Source: an uncultured Pelagibacteraceae bacterium (GTDB lineage Bacteria; Pseudomonadota; Alphaproteobacteria; Pelagibacterales; Pelagibacteraceae). From it: a stretch of DNA of 64,000 nucleotides. The translations under genes were made by a program, and so were the position numbers. How positions within the stretch are numbered: position 1 is the stretch's first letter; each line of letters opens with the position of its first letter. Location: the NCBI GenBank assembly GCA_902559395.1, contig CACEHR010000001.1, forward strand, positions 186,001 through 250,000. Reading direction: 5' to 3'. A model generated the notes under the pieces. That model worked only from the letters and a program-made list of their open reading frames with translations, made no database searches and had not been told where the DNA came from. Shown piece after piece: positions 45,714-54,002 of this stretch.

Positions 45714-46499
45714 ATGAAAGATTTTAATTATCATTCAGCAAAAGATAGTAAAGAGGCATCTAAACTTGCTTCATCTAGTTCTGCTTTTCTAGCAGGAGGA
45801 ATGACTACTATTCCTTCAATGAAATTAGGATTGGCTACTTACAAAGATTTAATTGATATTAAAAATATTAAAAAATTAAGTGGTATAAAAGTAAGTGGGA
45901 GGTCAGTTACAATAGGAGCTGCAACTAAACATGTTGAAGTTTCAAATTCTAAAGATGTTAAAAAAGCAATTCCATCATTGTCTAGTTTGGCTGAAGGAAT
46001 TGGTGATCCACAAGTAAGAAATAGAGGAACTATAGGTGGATCAATTGCAAATAACGATCCATCAGCTGATTATCCATCTGCATGTATAGCTTTAAACGCA
46101 ACAATACATACGAACGAAAGAAAAATTGAAGCGGCAAAGTTTTTTAAAGGAATGTTTGAGACAGCTTTAAAAAAGGGTGAGTTAATTGAAGCTATAGAAT
46201 TTCAAATACCAGAAAAATCTAGCTATCAAAAACATCCTAATCCTGCATCTAGATATGCAATCGTTGGAGTATATGTGGCTAAACATAAAGGAGATGTAAA
46301 CGTTGCAGTTACTGGTGCAAAATCATGTGTTTATAATGATAAAGAAATGTCGAAAGCTCTATCGGGTAATTTTTCCTCTTCTTCAATAGATGGAATGGAT
46401 CTAGATAGTTCAGAAATGAACACTGATATGCATGCTTCTGCAGAATTTAGAGCTAGTTTAGTTGTCACTCAGGCTAAAAAAGCCGTTGATGCTTGTTAG
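45714..46499 (+). CDS. coxM: Form II CODH-like FAD-binding medium subunit
   Basis: FAD subunit of the molybdenum hydroxylase. The 261 residues start FNYHSAKDSKEASKLA, contain AGGMTTIPSMK (FAD pyrophosphate loop) and NRGTIGGSIANNDPSADYP, and a C-terminal CO-dehydrogenase-flavoprotein domain ending AKKAVDAC. It overlaps nothing and follows coxL by 7 bp with a GGAGG ribosome site. Confidence 0.94.
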   Translation: MKDFNYHSAKDSKEASKLASSSSAFLAGGMTTIPSMKLGLATYKDLIDIKNIKKLSGIKVSGRSVTIGAATKHVEVSNSKDVKKAIPSLSSLAEGIGDPQVRNRGTIGGSIANNDPSADYPSACIALNATIHTNERKIEAAKFFKGMFETALKKGELIEAIEFQIPEKSSYQKHPNPASRYAIVGVYVAKHKGDVNVAVTGAKSCVYNDKEMSKALSGNFSSSSIDGMDLDSSEMNTDMHASAEFRASLVVTQAKKAVDAC

Positions 46500-46520
46500 A
46501 TAGAAACTATATTTTATCAG

Positions 46521-46850
46521 ATGAAAAATTCATTTGATGAGAAAATATTAGACGAAGCTCAAGATTGGATCAACGCTAATCAAAAAGTAGTTTTAGCAAC
46601 AGTAATTCAAACCTGGGGATCATCACCTAGACAAGTTGGTAGCAGAATGATTGTGAACGAAAAAGGAGATTTTTCAGGATCAGTTTCTGGAGGATGTGTG
46701 GAGTCTGCAGTTGTAAGCGAATGTCTATCATTAATTAAAGACAACAAGCCTTGTAAAAAAATAGAGTTTAAAGTTTCGAATGAGAGCGCGTGGGAAGTGG
46801 GTCTAGCATGTGGTGGAGAGATAGCGGTATATATTGAGCAGATACACTAA
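46521..46850 (+). CDS. XdhC/CoxI-like N-terminal domain protein
   Basis: Accessory factor for Moco insertion or sulfuration in the xanthine dehydrogenase family. The 109 residues hold TVIQTWGSSPRQVGSRM and GSVSGGCVESAVV, then VGLACGGEIAVYIE, which form the XdhC N-domain. The normally fused C-terminal Rossmann domain is encoded by the next gene; stop and start overlap as TAATG. Split coxI-type arrangements of this kind occur in related clusters. Confidence 0.86.
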   Translation: MKNSFDEKILDEAQDWINANQKVVLATVIQTWGSSPRQVGSRMIVNEKGDFSGSVSGGCVESAVVSECLSLIKDNKPCKKIEFKVSNESAWEVGLACGGEIAVYIEQIH

Positions 46851-47531
46851 TGAAAATTAAAACACTAGAAGAAATATTAAAAAAAAAATCATCAAAAACT
46901 GAGTTTGCAATTCTTACAAATTTAGAAAATGGTGATAGTGAAATTTATTTACCTGGCACTTCTCCAAAAGGAGAATTTTCAAAATATACTGATGAAATAG
47001 AAAATTTTTTTAAATCAAAAAAAAACGGCGTTATAGAAAATTCAGAGATATTTGTTGAAACTTATATAAAACCAATAAAAGTAATTATTGTTGGGGCTGT
47101 GCATATTGCACAATATTTAGTTGATTTTGCAAAAAGTTTAAATTTTGAAATTAGTATCATAGATCCAAGAGGATATTTTGCATCTGAGCAAAGATTTCCT
47201 GAAATTAAAGTTATTAACAAATGGCCAAAAGAAGCTTTTGAAGAAATTGAAACAAATTCAAGTACAGCCTTAATAGCTTTAACACATGATCCAAAAATAG
47301 ATGATCCTGCTTTGCAATACGCATTAAAAAATAAATTTTATTATATTGGAGCACTTGGCAGTAAAAAAAACCCATGAAAATAGATGTCAAAGATTAAGTG
47401 AGGCCGGATTTACTAATGATGAAATTAATTCAATTCACGGACCAATTGGTATTAAGCTTGGTGGTAAATCTGCTCCAGAGATTGCTTTATCTATTATAGC
47501 TCAATTAGTATCAGAAACTTATAAAAAGTGA
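46850..47531 (+). CDS. XdhC/CoxI-like Rossmann-domain protein, interrupted by one extra A
   Basis: Second half of the XdhC-type maturation factor. It contains VIIVGAVHIAQYLVDFAK (Rossmann; a GA-H-A dinucleotide motif), SIIDPRGYFASEQRFPE and IALTHDPKIDDPALQYAL, then YYIGALGSKK. The frame meets TGA at 47375-47377 just after an A8 tract (47363-47370). With seven As it continues GSKKTHENRCQRLSEAGFTND..., IHGPIGIKLGGKSAPEIALSI, which is the standard end of the family. The total would be about 226 residues. I treat it as one gene with a homopolymer indel. Confidence 0.85.
47363..47370 (+). other. Frame junction at A8 in the xdhC-like gene
   Basis: Removing one A, or a +1 shift, joins GALGSKK to THENRCQRL, a continuous conserved segment. 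Overlap with the downstream frame begins 17 bp earlier without another stop, so the break is confined to this tract. Confidence 0.8.
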
Positions 47532-48104
47532 TTAAAGCAATATTACTTGCAGCTGGCCAATCAAAAAGAATGAAATCTGAAAATAAACTGATTAAGCTAT
47601 ATAAAAATAAACCATTAATAAATTATTCATTAAATGTATTAAAAAAAAGTAAAATAAATAAAATTATCATAGTTCTTGGCCATCAACACAAAGAAGTAAA
47701 AAAAAATAATAAAAAAAAATAAAAAAATTATTTTTACCTATAATAAAAATTATAAACAAGGGATGGCCTCTTCTATAAAAACAGGATTAAAAAAAATATC
47801 TAAAAATGATAAGGGCTTTATTGTAGCTCAGTCGGACATGCCATTTGTTAAACAATCAGATATAAATAAAATTTGTAGATCTATAAATTCTAAAAGATTT
47901 TTAATACATGCTTTAAAATATAAAAATAGAGTAGGTAATCCTATTGGTTTTGACAGTTCTTTAATAAAAAAATTTAAAAATATTAGAGGTCAGTTTGGAG
48001 CAAAATTTATGGTTAAGAGGCTTAAAAATAGAACAAATTTTATTAAAACTAAGAGTATCAAATCTTTTAAAGATTTTGATAAAGCCTCAGATTTTAGAAG
48101 CTGA
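47528..48104 (+). CDS. MobA/MocA-like nucleotidyltransferase, interrupted in a poly-A tract
   Basis: Adds a nucleotide (GMP or CMP) to molybdopterin in Mo hydroxylase maturation. GTG start at 47528, overlapping the previous stop by 4 bp. The first 60 residues carry AILLAAGQSKRM (nucleotide loop), ENKLIKLYKNKPLI and IIIVLGHQHKEV. The frame then runs into TAA at 47720. Shifting +1 inside A9 47698-47706 (or the A9 at 47711-47719) gives KEVKK...IIFTYNKNYKQGMASSI, then VAQSDMPFV and KNRVGNPIGF, with about 191 residues in total. The 3' end overlaps msrQ by 18 bp. MocA (CMP) versus MobA (GMP) cannot be decided; context favours the hydroxylase type. Confidence 0.8.
47698..47719 (+). other. Frame junction in poly-A tracts of the mobA-like gene
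   Basis: Two A9 runs separated by TAAT. Loss of one A in either run restores the frame, with only one to two residues differing (KKII or KKNN), so the exact site is not resolved. Confidence 0.7.
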
Positions 48105-48668
48105 TCTTGTAATTTTAATTCTAAAAAGTAAAAGAATTACTAAAATAATTAAAAATATAAGTGGTTTGAAAAATATTGTTTTTGATAGCCAAATATAATG
48201 AAGTACGCCAAAAATCCCAATTATATAAATTAATCTATGAATTTTTTTCCAATTTTGTTTTAACAGTCTAACCATTTTCTCAGATGACGTTACAGCAAGT
48301 GGAATTAACAACAGCCAAGCTGAAAATCCTATAAAGATAAACTTCTTTTTTAAGACATCATTTATCAGTGGCTCAAAATCAAATCTATAATCAAGACCAA
48401 CATAACTTAACATATGAATGGATGCATAAAAAAAAGTAAACAAACCAAGCATTCTTCTAAACTTAATCCACTCTACTGATTTTGTGATTTGCTTAAGTGG
48501 TGTCATTGAAAGAGTTAAAAGAATAAATATCAAAGTCCATTCTCCAAAGTGATTAATGATTCTATCAACAGGCTCTGGACCTAATTGATTAAAAATTATT
48601 TGATAAGAAATCAGATAAATTGGCCAAAGAGAAAGAAAAAAAACTAGAGTTTTAGAATATCTTCTCAA
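48087..48668 (-). CDS. msrQ: MsrQ: heme-binding membrane subunit of the periplasmic methionine sulfoxide reductase
   Basis: Six-helix ferric-reductase-like protein that feeds electrons from the quinone pool or flavin reductase to MsrP. The 193 residues show hydrophobic segments near 8-25, 44-62, 74-94, 112-128, 146-162 and 167-185, with conserved histidines (NHFGEWT, YASIHMLSYV, GVLHYIW) expected for heme b. It lies 6 bp after msrP in the same direction. Confidence 0.9.
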   Translation of the reverse strand: MRRYSKTLVFFLSLWPIYLISYQIIFNQLGPEPVDRIINHFGEWTLIFILLTLSMTPLKQITKSVEWIKFRRMLGLFTFFYASIHMLSYVGLDYRFDFEPLINDVLKKKFIFIGFSAWLLLIPLAVTSSEKMVRLLKQNWKKIHRLIYIIGIFGVLHYIWLSKTIFFKPLIFLIILVILLLFRIKITRSASKI

Positions 48669-48674
48669 TTTAAT

Positions 48675-49580
48675 TTAGAAATTTTTTTTTAAATCCATAC
48701 CGCTATAGAGACTTGCAACTTCATCTCCATAACCATTAAACATTAAGGTCTTTACTCTAGGCGCCCAAACACCTTCACCTATTATTCTTTCAGTTGCTTG
48801 AGACCATCTTGGGTGATCAACATTAGGGTTAACATTTGAGTAAAATCCATACTCTCTAGGTGAAGCCCACATCCATGATGAGGTAGGCATGTTTTCAACA
48901 AATTTAATTTTAACAATAGCTTTTGCACTTTTAAAACCATATTTCCATGGAATAAAAATTCTTAGTGGTGCTCCGTTTTGATTAGGCAGCTTTTTACCAT
49001 ATAAACCTGTCACAACTGTTGTCAAAGGATGCATGGCTTCATCAATTCTTAAACCTTCATTGTAAGGCCAGTTTAAAACAGGGTACCTTTGACCTTTCAT
49101 TTGTGCAGGGTCATATACACTTTCAAATTCAATAAATTTTGCTTTATTGGTTGGATTTACTTTTGATAGTAATTTGCTCAAAGAAAAGCCCATCCATGGA
49201 ATAACCATAGACCAACCCTCAACACATCTTAATCGATATATTCTTTCTTCAGAAATAAACATTTCTGAGATTTCTTCCATAGATAATTTTATTGGTTTAT
49301 CAACTTCACCCTCAATAGCTATATCCCAAGGAGTTGTTTTAAATATTTGAGAGTTTCTATAAGGATCACTCTTTGATGTTCCAAACTCATAATAATTATT
49401 ATAAGTCGTTATGTCTTTATAACTCGTTAATTTATCTCTCTCACTTGCTAAAGATTTATTTAAAAAAGGTATACTAGACATTGCTAATGTGCTTGCACCA
49501 AGACCTACAGATTTAATGAAAGATCTTCTTTTTTTATAAATATTCTCTGGTGTAATTTCTGAATTTTTAAATTTTATCAT
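48675..49580 (-). CDS. msrP: MsrP: molybdopterin-dependent protein-methionine-S-oxide reductase
   Basis: Periplasmic repair enzyme for oxidised methionines. The 301 residues have a twin-arginine signal (KKRRSFIKS, residues 16-24, then a hydrophobic stretch), the Mo-ligating Cys119 in YRLRCVEGWSM, and GAPLRIFIPWKYGFKS, QNGAP and SQATERIIGEG, all conserved. Tat export makes the folded Moco form cross the membrane. It is the only molybdoenzyme in the island besides CoxL. Confidence 0.94.
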   Translation of the reverse strand: MIKFKNSEITPENIYKKRRSFIKSVGLGASTLAMSSIPFLNKSLASERDKLTSYKDITTYNNYYEFGTSKSDPYRNSQIFKTTPWDIAIEGEVDKPIKLSMEEISEMFISEERIYRLRCVEGWSMVIPWMGFSLSKLLSKVNPTNKAKFIEFESVYDPAQMKGQRYPVLNWPYNEGLRIDEAMHPLTTVVTGLYGKKLPNQNGAPLRIFIPWKYGFKSAKAIVKIKFVENMPTSSWMWASPREYGFYSNVNPNVDHPRWSQATERIIGEGVWAPRVKTLMFNGYGDEVASLYSGMDLKKNF

Positions 49581-49581
49581 T

Positions 49582-50028
49582 TTAATTATTTAGAGATATT
49601 CCTTTTAACCACTCACTGTCCTCATTTTCATAATGTTCTTTTTTCCAAATAGGAGATCTTTTTTTAATTTCTTCAATTATATATCTAGATAACACAAAAG
49701 CTTGATCTCTATGTTTACAAGCTACACCAATAATGATGCTTTTTTCTTTTAAACTCACATATCCTTTAACATGCTCTATAAATACTGCTTTTTCTTTAAT
49801 ATTTAGCTTGTTATCAACTTCTTCATAAATTTCTTCAAAACTTTTTATAACCATACTTTCTTTGGCATCATAGGTAATACCAGTAACTGTTTTATTTTCA
49901 TTTAAATCTCTTACAGTCCCAACAAAATATATTACAGCACCAAATTTTGATTGATTTAAAAAATTTTCTGCTTTTGAAATTTCTATCTTCTCATTTTTTG
50001 AAGCATCAATAATTTTAGTATGTAGCAT
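49582..50028 (-). CDS. moaE: Molybdopterin synthase catalytic subunit MoaE
   Basis: Adds the two sulfurs to precursor Z, using MoaD thiocarboxylate. The 148 residues show GAVIYFVGTVRDLNENKTV, ITYDAKESMVIKSFEEIYEE in parts, IEHVKGYVSLKEKSIIIGVACKHRDQAF and RSPIWKKEHYEN with the catalytic lysines. It starts on the last base of moaD, giving tight coupling. Confidence 0.95.
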   Translation of the reverse strand: MLHTKIIDASKNEKIEISKAENFLNQSKFGAVIYFVGTVRDLNENKTVTGITYDAKESMVIKSFEEIYEEVDNKLNIKEKAVFIEHVKGYVSLKEKSIIIGVACKHRDQAFVLSRYIIEEIKKRSPIWKKEHYENEDSEWLKGISLNN

Positions 50029-50297
50029 TAACCGCCTCCTATAGGAGGTATAATGCTAAAGTTTTGTTTTTTAACTATTTTATAATTGTCTGAGACAATT
50101 TTATCATCTGACGAACAAAAAGCTGATGATTTAATAATTTTTTTAAAAGTTTCATTTCCTTTAAATTTTATATCAATAAACTCTATCATTTGGTTTCTAA
50201 GATCTTTTATTGAGGAATTTTCAATTAATTCAAAGTCTAAATGGGATTTAGTACTAAATTCTCTAGCTGCGCCAAATAGTTCAACTGATATTTTCAT
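50028..50297 (-). CDS. moaD: Molybdopterin synthase sulfur carrier subunit MoaD
   Basis: Beta-grasp carrier, 89 residues, beginning MKISVELFGAAREFS and ending IIPPIGGG, with the C-terminal glycines needed for thiocarboxylation. The terminal GGG has one glycine more than the usual GG and parallels ThiS in this window. It starts on the last base of moaC and abuts moaE. Confidence 0.93.
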   Translation of the reverse strand: MKISVELFGAAREFSTKSHLDFELIENSSIKDLRNQMIEFIDIKFKGNETFKKIIKSSAFCSSDDKIVSDNYKIVKKQNFSIIPPIGGG

Positions 50298-50842
50298 TAA
50301 AAAATATTTTTTAAAAAATCTGGGAGACCATCAGGGTTTTTCCATAATCCACTTTTTCCACCTTCTTTAATTAATAATTTTACGTTATCAATTTTAAGAT
50401 GTGGATTTACTATTTTGCTTAAATCATAAATTGTGATTAAGGCAGAGTTAACACCCATTATAGCTTCCATTTCAACACCTGTTTTTGCTACTGCAGAAAC
50501 TACACAAAAAACTTCTAATGAACTATCTAATTCATTCATAATTATTTTAGTAGCCGTATGGTCAATTGGAAGTGGGTGACATAGAGGAATAAGTTCACTT
50601 GTTTTTTTTACACCCAACACAGCTGATACCTCGGCTAAAGTAATAGGATCTCCTTTAGGCATCTTCTTATTTTTAATTAGATCAAAAACCTCTTTTCCAA
50701 CATAAATTTTACCTGACGCAAGTGCTCTTCTAAAAGTTTCTTTTTTTGAAGAAACATCAACCATATTGAAAGAGTTTTTTTGAAATATTTCTTTCGCCCA
50801 ATCTTTAAGTTCTTCTTGATTTATAATTTTTAATTTTGACAT
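50297..50842 (-). CDS. moaC: Cyclic pyranopterin monophosphate synthase MoaC
   Basis: Converts the MoaA product to cyclic pyranopterin monophosphate. The 181 residues contain MVDVSSKKETFRRALASGKI, LIPLCHPLPIDH, VEMEAIMGVNSALITIYDLSK in parts and KSGLWK, with the conserved KEGGKSG end. The first ~25 residues (MSKLKIINQEELKDWAKEIF) are an N-terminal extension. It starts at the moaA stop. Confidence 0.95.
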   Translation of the reverse strand: MSKLKIINQEELKDWAKEIFQKNSFNMVDVSSKKETFRRALASGKIYVGKEVFDLIKNKKMPKGDPITLAEVSAVLGVKKTSELIPLCHPLPIDHTATKIIMNELDSSLEVFCVVSAVAKTGVEMEAIMGVNSALITIYDLSKIVNPHLKIDNVKLLIKEGGKSGLWKNPDGLPDFLKNIF

Positions 50843-51834
50843 TAGCCACCCGTGGTAGATAAATTTTTAGTTAAACCAGTTTCGCCAAGTTCTAAATGGT
50901 GAGATTCTTTTTTAAATTTCATTTGACCCATTATAAGATCTTGTAATTCTTCAATTTGATCATCTTTTTGTAATAAATGTCTTATACTTATTCCAGTATT
51001 TCCAAATAGGCATAATCTAAGATCTCCTCTTGATGTAATTCTTAATCTATTACAGCTTCTACAAAAATCTTTAGAGTAGGGCGCTATAATTCCAAATTTC
51101 CCTTTGTATTCTGGATTGATATAATTTAGTGACGGCCCTGCATCTTTACCTAAGGTTTGATAAATCCAATTATTTTTATTTAAGTATTCTTTGAAAATTT
51201 TTGAAGATACATGATATTTTTTAAAATAATCTAGGTTATCGCCTGTTTGCATTAGTTCTATATATCGAAAATCCACTTTGTTCTTTTTTATAAATTCTCC
51301 CCAAGACTCAAAATCTTTGTCTGATGCATTTATTCCATTTAAAAGAACTGCATTAATCTTAATATTTTCAAAATTTAAATCTTGAAGGATGTTAATTCCT
51401 TTTAAAATCTCTGGTAATCGATCATGACCTGTAACATTTTTGAATGTATTTCTATCTAGACTATCAATGCTAATATTAATGCCGTTTAAGCCACTATCTA
51501 CTAACATCCTAGCTTTTTCATCTAAATGGTAACCGTTTGTGGTAATTACAACTTTTTTTATTCCAGCTTCATTTTTTAAGATCTTGATTATATCAAAAAA
51601 ATCTTTTCTTACTGTTGGTTCACCTCCAGTAAGTCTAATTTTGCATACACCCAATTTTGAAAAAACTTTTGCTAGACGTCTGATTTCCTCTAAGTGAAGA
51701 AATTTTCTATTATCACTCTTATCAACTTGATAACCATTAGGTAAACAATACCCACACTTAAAATTACATACATCGGTAATCGAAAGTCTTATATAAGGAA
51801 AAGACCTACCAAAACTATCTCTTAATATTTTCAT
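50842..51834 (-). CDS. moaA: Molybdenum cofactor biosynthesis radical SAM enzyme MoaA
   Basis: GTP 3',8-cyclase: first step of Moco synthesis. The 330 residues have the radical SAM CxxxCxxC cluster at Cys23/27/30 (CNFKCGYC), a C-terminal second cluster in DFCRSCNRLRITSRGDLRLCLFG, and a C-terminal Gly-Gly (STTGG) required for activity in the family. An in-frame SAM motif GGEPTVRKDFF is present. No Shine-Dalgarno precedes the ATG; a 53-nt hairpin does. Confidence 0.96.
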   Translation of the reverse strand: MKILRDSFGRSFPYIRLSITDVCNFKCGYCLPNGYQVDKSDNRKFLHLEEIRRLAKVFSKLGVCKIRLTGGEPTVRKDFFDIIKILKNEAGIKKVVITTNGYHLDEKARMLVDSGLNGINISIDSLDRNTFKNVTGHDRLPEILKGINILQDLNFENIKINAVLLNGINASDKDFESWGEFIKKNKVDFRYIELMQTGDNLDYFKKYHVSSKIFKEYLNKNNWIYQTLGKDAGPSLNYINPEYKGKFGIIAPYSKDFCRSCNRLRITSRGDLRLCLFGNTGISIRHLLQKDDQIEELQDLIMGQMKFKKESHHLELGETGLTKNLSTTGG

Positions 51835-51887
51835 TTAAGTTAAAGCTATCATAATTAATAAAATTAATCATGATAGAATTAACTTAA
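51835..51887 (-). promoter_or_regulatory. Long hairpin abutting the moaA start codon
   Basis: Read on the minus strand: an outer TTAAGTTAA/TTAACTTAA stem (9 bp), a 2+2 internal loop, then an inner 14 bp stem CTATCATGATTAAT/ATTAATTATGATAG with one G-U pair, and a TTT loop. The base of the stem touches the moaA ATG. G-U rather than a mismatch appears only in the transcript from the minus strand, supporting RNA structure in that orientation. It could act as an attenuator, translation gate or processing site. Confidence 0.6.
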
Positions 51888-51896
51888 AATCTAGCT

Positions 51897-52223
51897 TTAA
51901 CCTGCTGGTTTATAATTAGCCATAGCTTTTGATGCCATGCCTGCAGCTTTACCCATATCCATTTCCTCTAATATGGTAAAATTTGTTATAGCTCCAGAAG
52001 CTTCAACTGCTAGCTTAACTGCTGCTGCGCCTTCAAATCCAATATCACCACTCACAACTCCAACAAAATCATAAGCTCCTCTTGTGATCATAAAAGATTC
52101 CATTTTTCCTCCTACTGCCTCTGATAAAGCAGTAGCTGCTGCAGCTCTGTCTTGGTCTGGATTACCTATAAATCCTTTAAAAGCTTGAGCTGTATAATTA
52201 CCCATTACTATAAATTTAGCCAT
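51897..52223 (-). CDS. GYD-domain protein
   Basis: Small ferredoxin-like-fold protein of unknown function. The 108 residues from the chosen ATG (52221-52223) begin MAKFIVMGNYTAQAFKGF and carry the TRGAYDFVGVVSGD motif of the family. A strong AGGAGG ribosome site precedes this ATG, so I prefer it over a start further upstream at 52250. It is transcribed toward moaA, with the hairpin between them. Homologues are found scattered in bacteria without an assigned reaction. Confidence 0.85.
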   Translation of the reverse strand: MAKFIVMGNYTAQAFKGFIGNPDQDRAAAATALSEAVGGKMESFMITRGAYDFVGVVSGDIGFEGAAAVKLAVEASGAITNFTILEEMDMGKAAGMASKAMANYKPAG

Positions 52224-52374
52224 AGTTACCTCCTTCTTATAAAGTAACATTATAGAAGAAAAATAATTAATGAAAAAATCAAATATTAGTTATGTGGATT
52301 TTAAATACAATAATTTCAACTGTTACTAGACACTTTAATGCATTAAAATACTATAAAACTTAACTTTTATTATT

Positions 52375-53208
52375 ATGAACAAAATTCTAACCAAAAATGA
52401 AATAACAAAATTTAAAGAAGATGGCGCAATATTTCTAAAAAACAAATTCGATATTAATTGGATTAATAAACTTAAGACAGGTATAGAAAAAGATATTTCT
52501 AATCCTAGTCCTAGATTTAAATCTCACACAACTAAAAAAAATGTTCCAGCTTATCTAGAGGATTACTGGACTTGGCATTTAATTCCTGAATTTAAAGAAT
52601 TTGTTTATAAATCACCATATGCGCAGATAGCTGCAGAATTAATGTCTGCAAAAAAAATTAATTTAGTAATGGATAATTGGTTTTTGAGAGAGGCAGGATC
52701 AAAATCTTCAACACCTTTTCATCACGATATTAGTTATTTTGATATGGATGGAACAATGTGTGTTTTGTGGCTTCCACTGCAACCAACAAAAAAAAATGAG
52801 GGTGTTGTTTGGGTGAAGGGTTCACATTTATGGAATAAATTTTTTTTGAGAGTTTTGTTTAAGGATGGACATAAAATTGAAGGTAATGAATGTTTAGTCA
52901 ATGGAAAAAAATATGAATTACCTCCAGATATTTTAGGAAATAAAGATAAATATGAGTTTTTACAATGGGATTGCGAATTAGGGGATGCAGTAGTTTTCGA
53001 TATGAGAACACTACATGGAAGTTTGAATGAGAGTATTCCTGATAAAACTTTAAGCCGATATACATTAAGAGTTTCCAAAGAGGATGCAAAAATAAGTTAT
53101 GATGGAGATTGGACAAGTTTTAATTATAGGAAAGCAATGCAAGAAGCAGGTTATAAAAACGGAGATCCTGTTGAGGGAGAAATGTTCCCTACACTATATG
53201 AAGCTTAA
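52375..53208 (+). CDS. Phytanoyl-CoA dioxygenase (PhyH)-like 2OG oxygenase
   Basis: Fe(II)/2-oxoglutarate oxygenase of unknown substrate. The 277 residues contain TPFHHDISYFDMDG with the His-x-Asp ligands near 116-120, VVWVKGSHLWNKFF, and RTLHGSLNE (second His near 207) followed by LSRYTLRVS with the 2-oxoglutarate Arg. The fold and metal triad are complete. The gene stands alone between the GYD gene and the sugar transporter, and its stop lies 2 bp from the ABC ATPase stop. Confidence 0.85.
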   Translation: MNKILTKNEITKFKEDGAIFLKNKFDINWINKLKTGIEKDISNPSPRFKSHTTKKNVPAYLEDYWTWHLIPEFKEFVYKSPYAQIAAELMSAKKINLVMDNWFLREAGSKSSTPFHHDISYFDMDGTMCVLWLPLQPTKKNEGVVWVKGSHLWNKFFLRVLFKDGHKIEGNECLVNGKKYELPPDILGNKDKYEFLQWDCELGDAVVFDMRTLHGSLNESIPDKTLSRYTLRVSKEDAKISYDGDWTSFNYRKAMQEAGYKNGDPVEGEMFPTLYEA

Positions 53209-53210
53209 GA

Positions 53211-54002
53211 TTAATTGTTAATCCTATTCATTTCTTCAAGTTCAACTTCAAGCTTATCAAGCTCTTCACCACCAGCCATCATCCCTAAAAGCTCCTCACG
53301 ACTAATATCTTTTTTATTAAAAGTTCCTAAACTTTTACCTCTATTTAGAACTGTAAAACTATTTCCAACTGGATATGCATGATGAACGTTATGTGTAATT
53401 AAAATTACAGCTAATCCTTGCGAAGCTGCTTTTACAACATATTTTAAAACCATTGAGGCTTGATGAACACCTAATGCAGAAGTTGGTTCATCTAAAACTA
53501 AAACTTTTGCCCCAAAATATATAGCTCTTGATATTGCTAAACATTGTCTTTCACCACCAGACATTGTTCCTACTGCTTGCGAAGGATCTCTTACGTCAAT
53601 TCCAATTTGACCCATTCTCTCCGCAGCAATTTGGTTTGCTTTTTCAATATCAAAAGTTTTTAAAAATGGCGGTCCCTTTAATGGTTCTCTTCCCATAAAA
53701 AAGTTTCTTGTAACACTCATCAATGGAACTAAAGCTAAGTCTTGGTAAACCGTTCCAATTCCCATATCCAAAGCATCTTTTGGAGAGTCAAAAACAGTTT
53801 TTTTACCTTCGATTACTATTTCACCTTCATCAGGTTTATGAACACCAGCTAAAGTTTTAATCAAAGTAGATTTTCCAGCACCATTATCCCCAAGTAAACA
53901 CATGATCTCACCTTTTTTTAATTTCATAGTGACATCTTTAAGAGCAATTACTTTCCCAAAAAATTTACTAATGTTATTAAACTCAATCAAATTTTCTGAC
54001 AT
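53211..54002 (-). CDS. Sugar ABC transporter ATP-binding protein (single-domain, FrcA-like)
   Basis: Energises sugar uptake of the CUT2 class. The 263 residues have one nucleotide-binding domain: Walker [11 protein letters not shown], a Q-loop [11 protein letters not shown], signature [15 protein letters not shown] and Walker [13 protein letters not shown], with [12 protein letters not shown] after it. Most CUT2 ATPases (RbsA type) are fused doubles of about 500 residues; this half-size form fits FrcA. It starts at the stop of the permease gene. Confidence 0.9.
   Translation of the reverse strand: MSENLIEFNNISKFFGKVIALKDVTMKLKKGEIMCLLGDNGAGKSTLIKTLAGVHKPDEGEIVIEGKKTVFDSPKDALDMGIGTVYQDLALVPLMSVTRNFFMGREPLKGPPFLKTFDIEKANQIAAERMGQIGIDVRDPSQAVGTMSGGERQCLAISRAIYFGAKVLVLDEPTSALGVHQASMVLKYVVKAASQGLAVILITHNVHHAYPVGNSFTVLNRGKSLGTFNKKDISREELLGMMAGGEELDKLEVELEEMNRINN

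Noticed and set aside
51835-51896. Moco riboswitch before moaA
   Set aside because: The leader is 62 nt with one long AT-rich hairpin; the known Moco aptamer is larger with several GC-containing helices.
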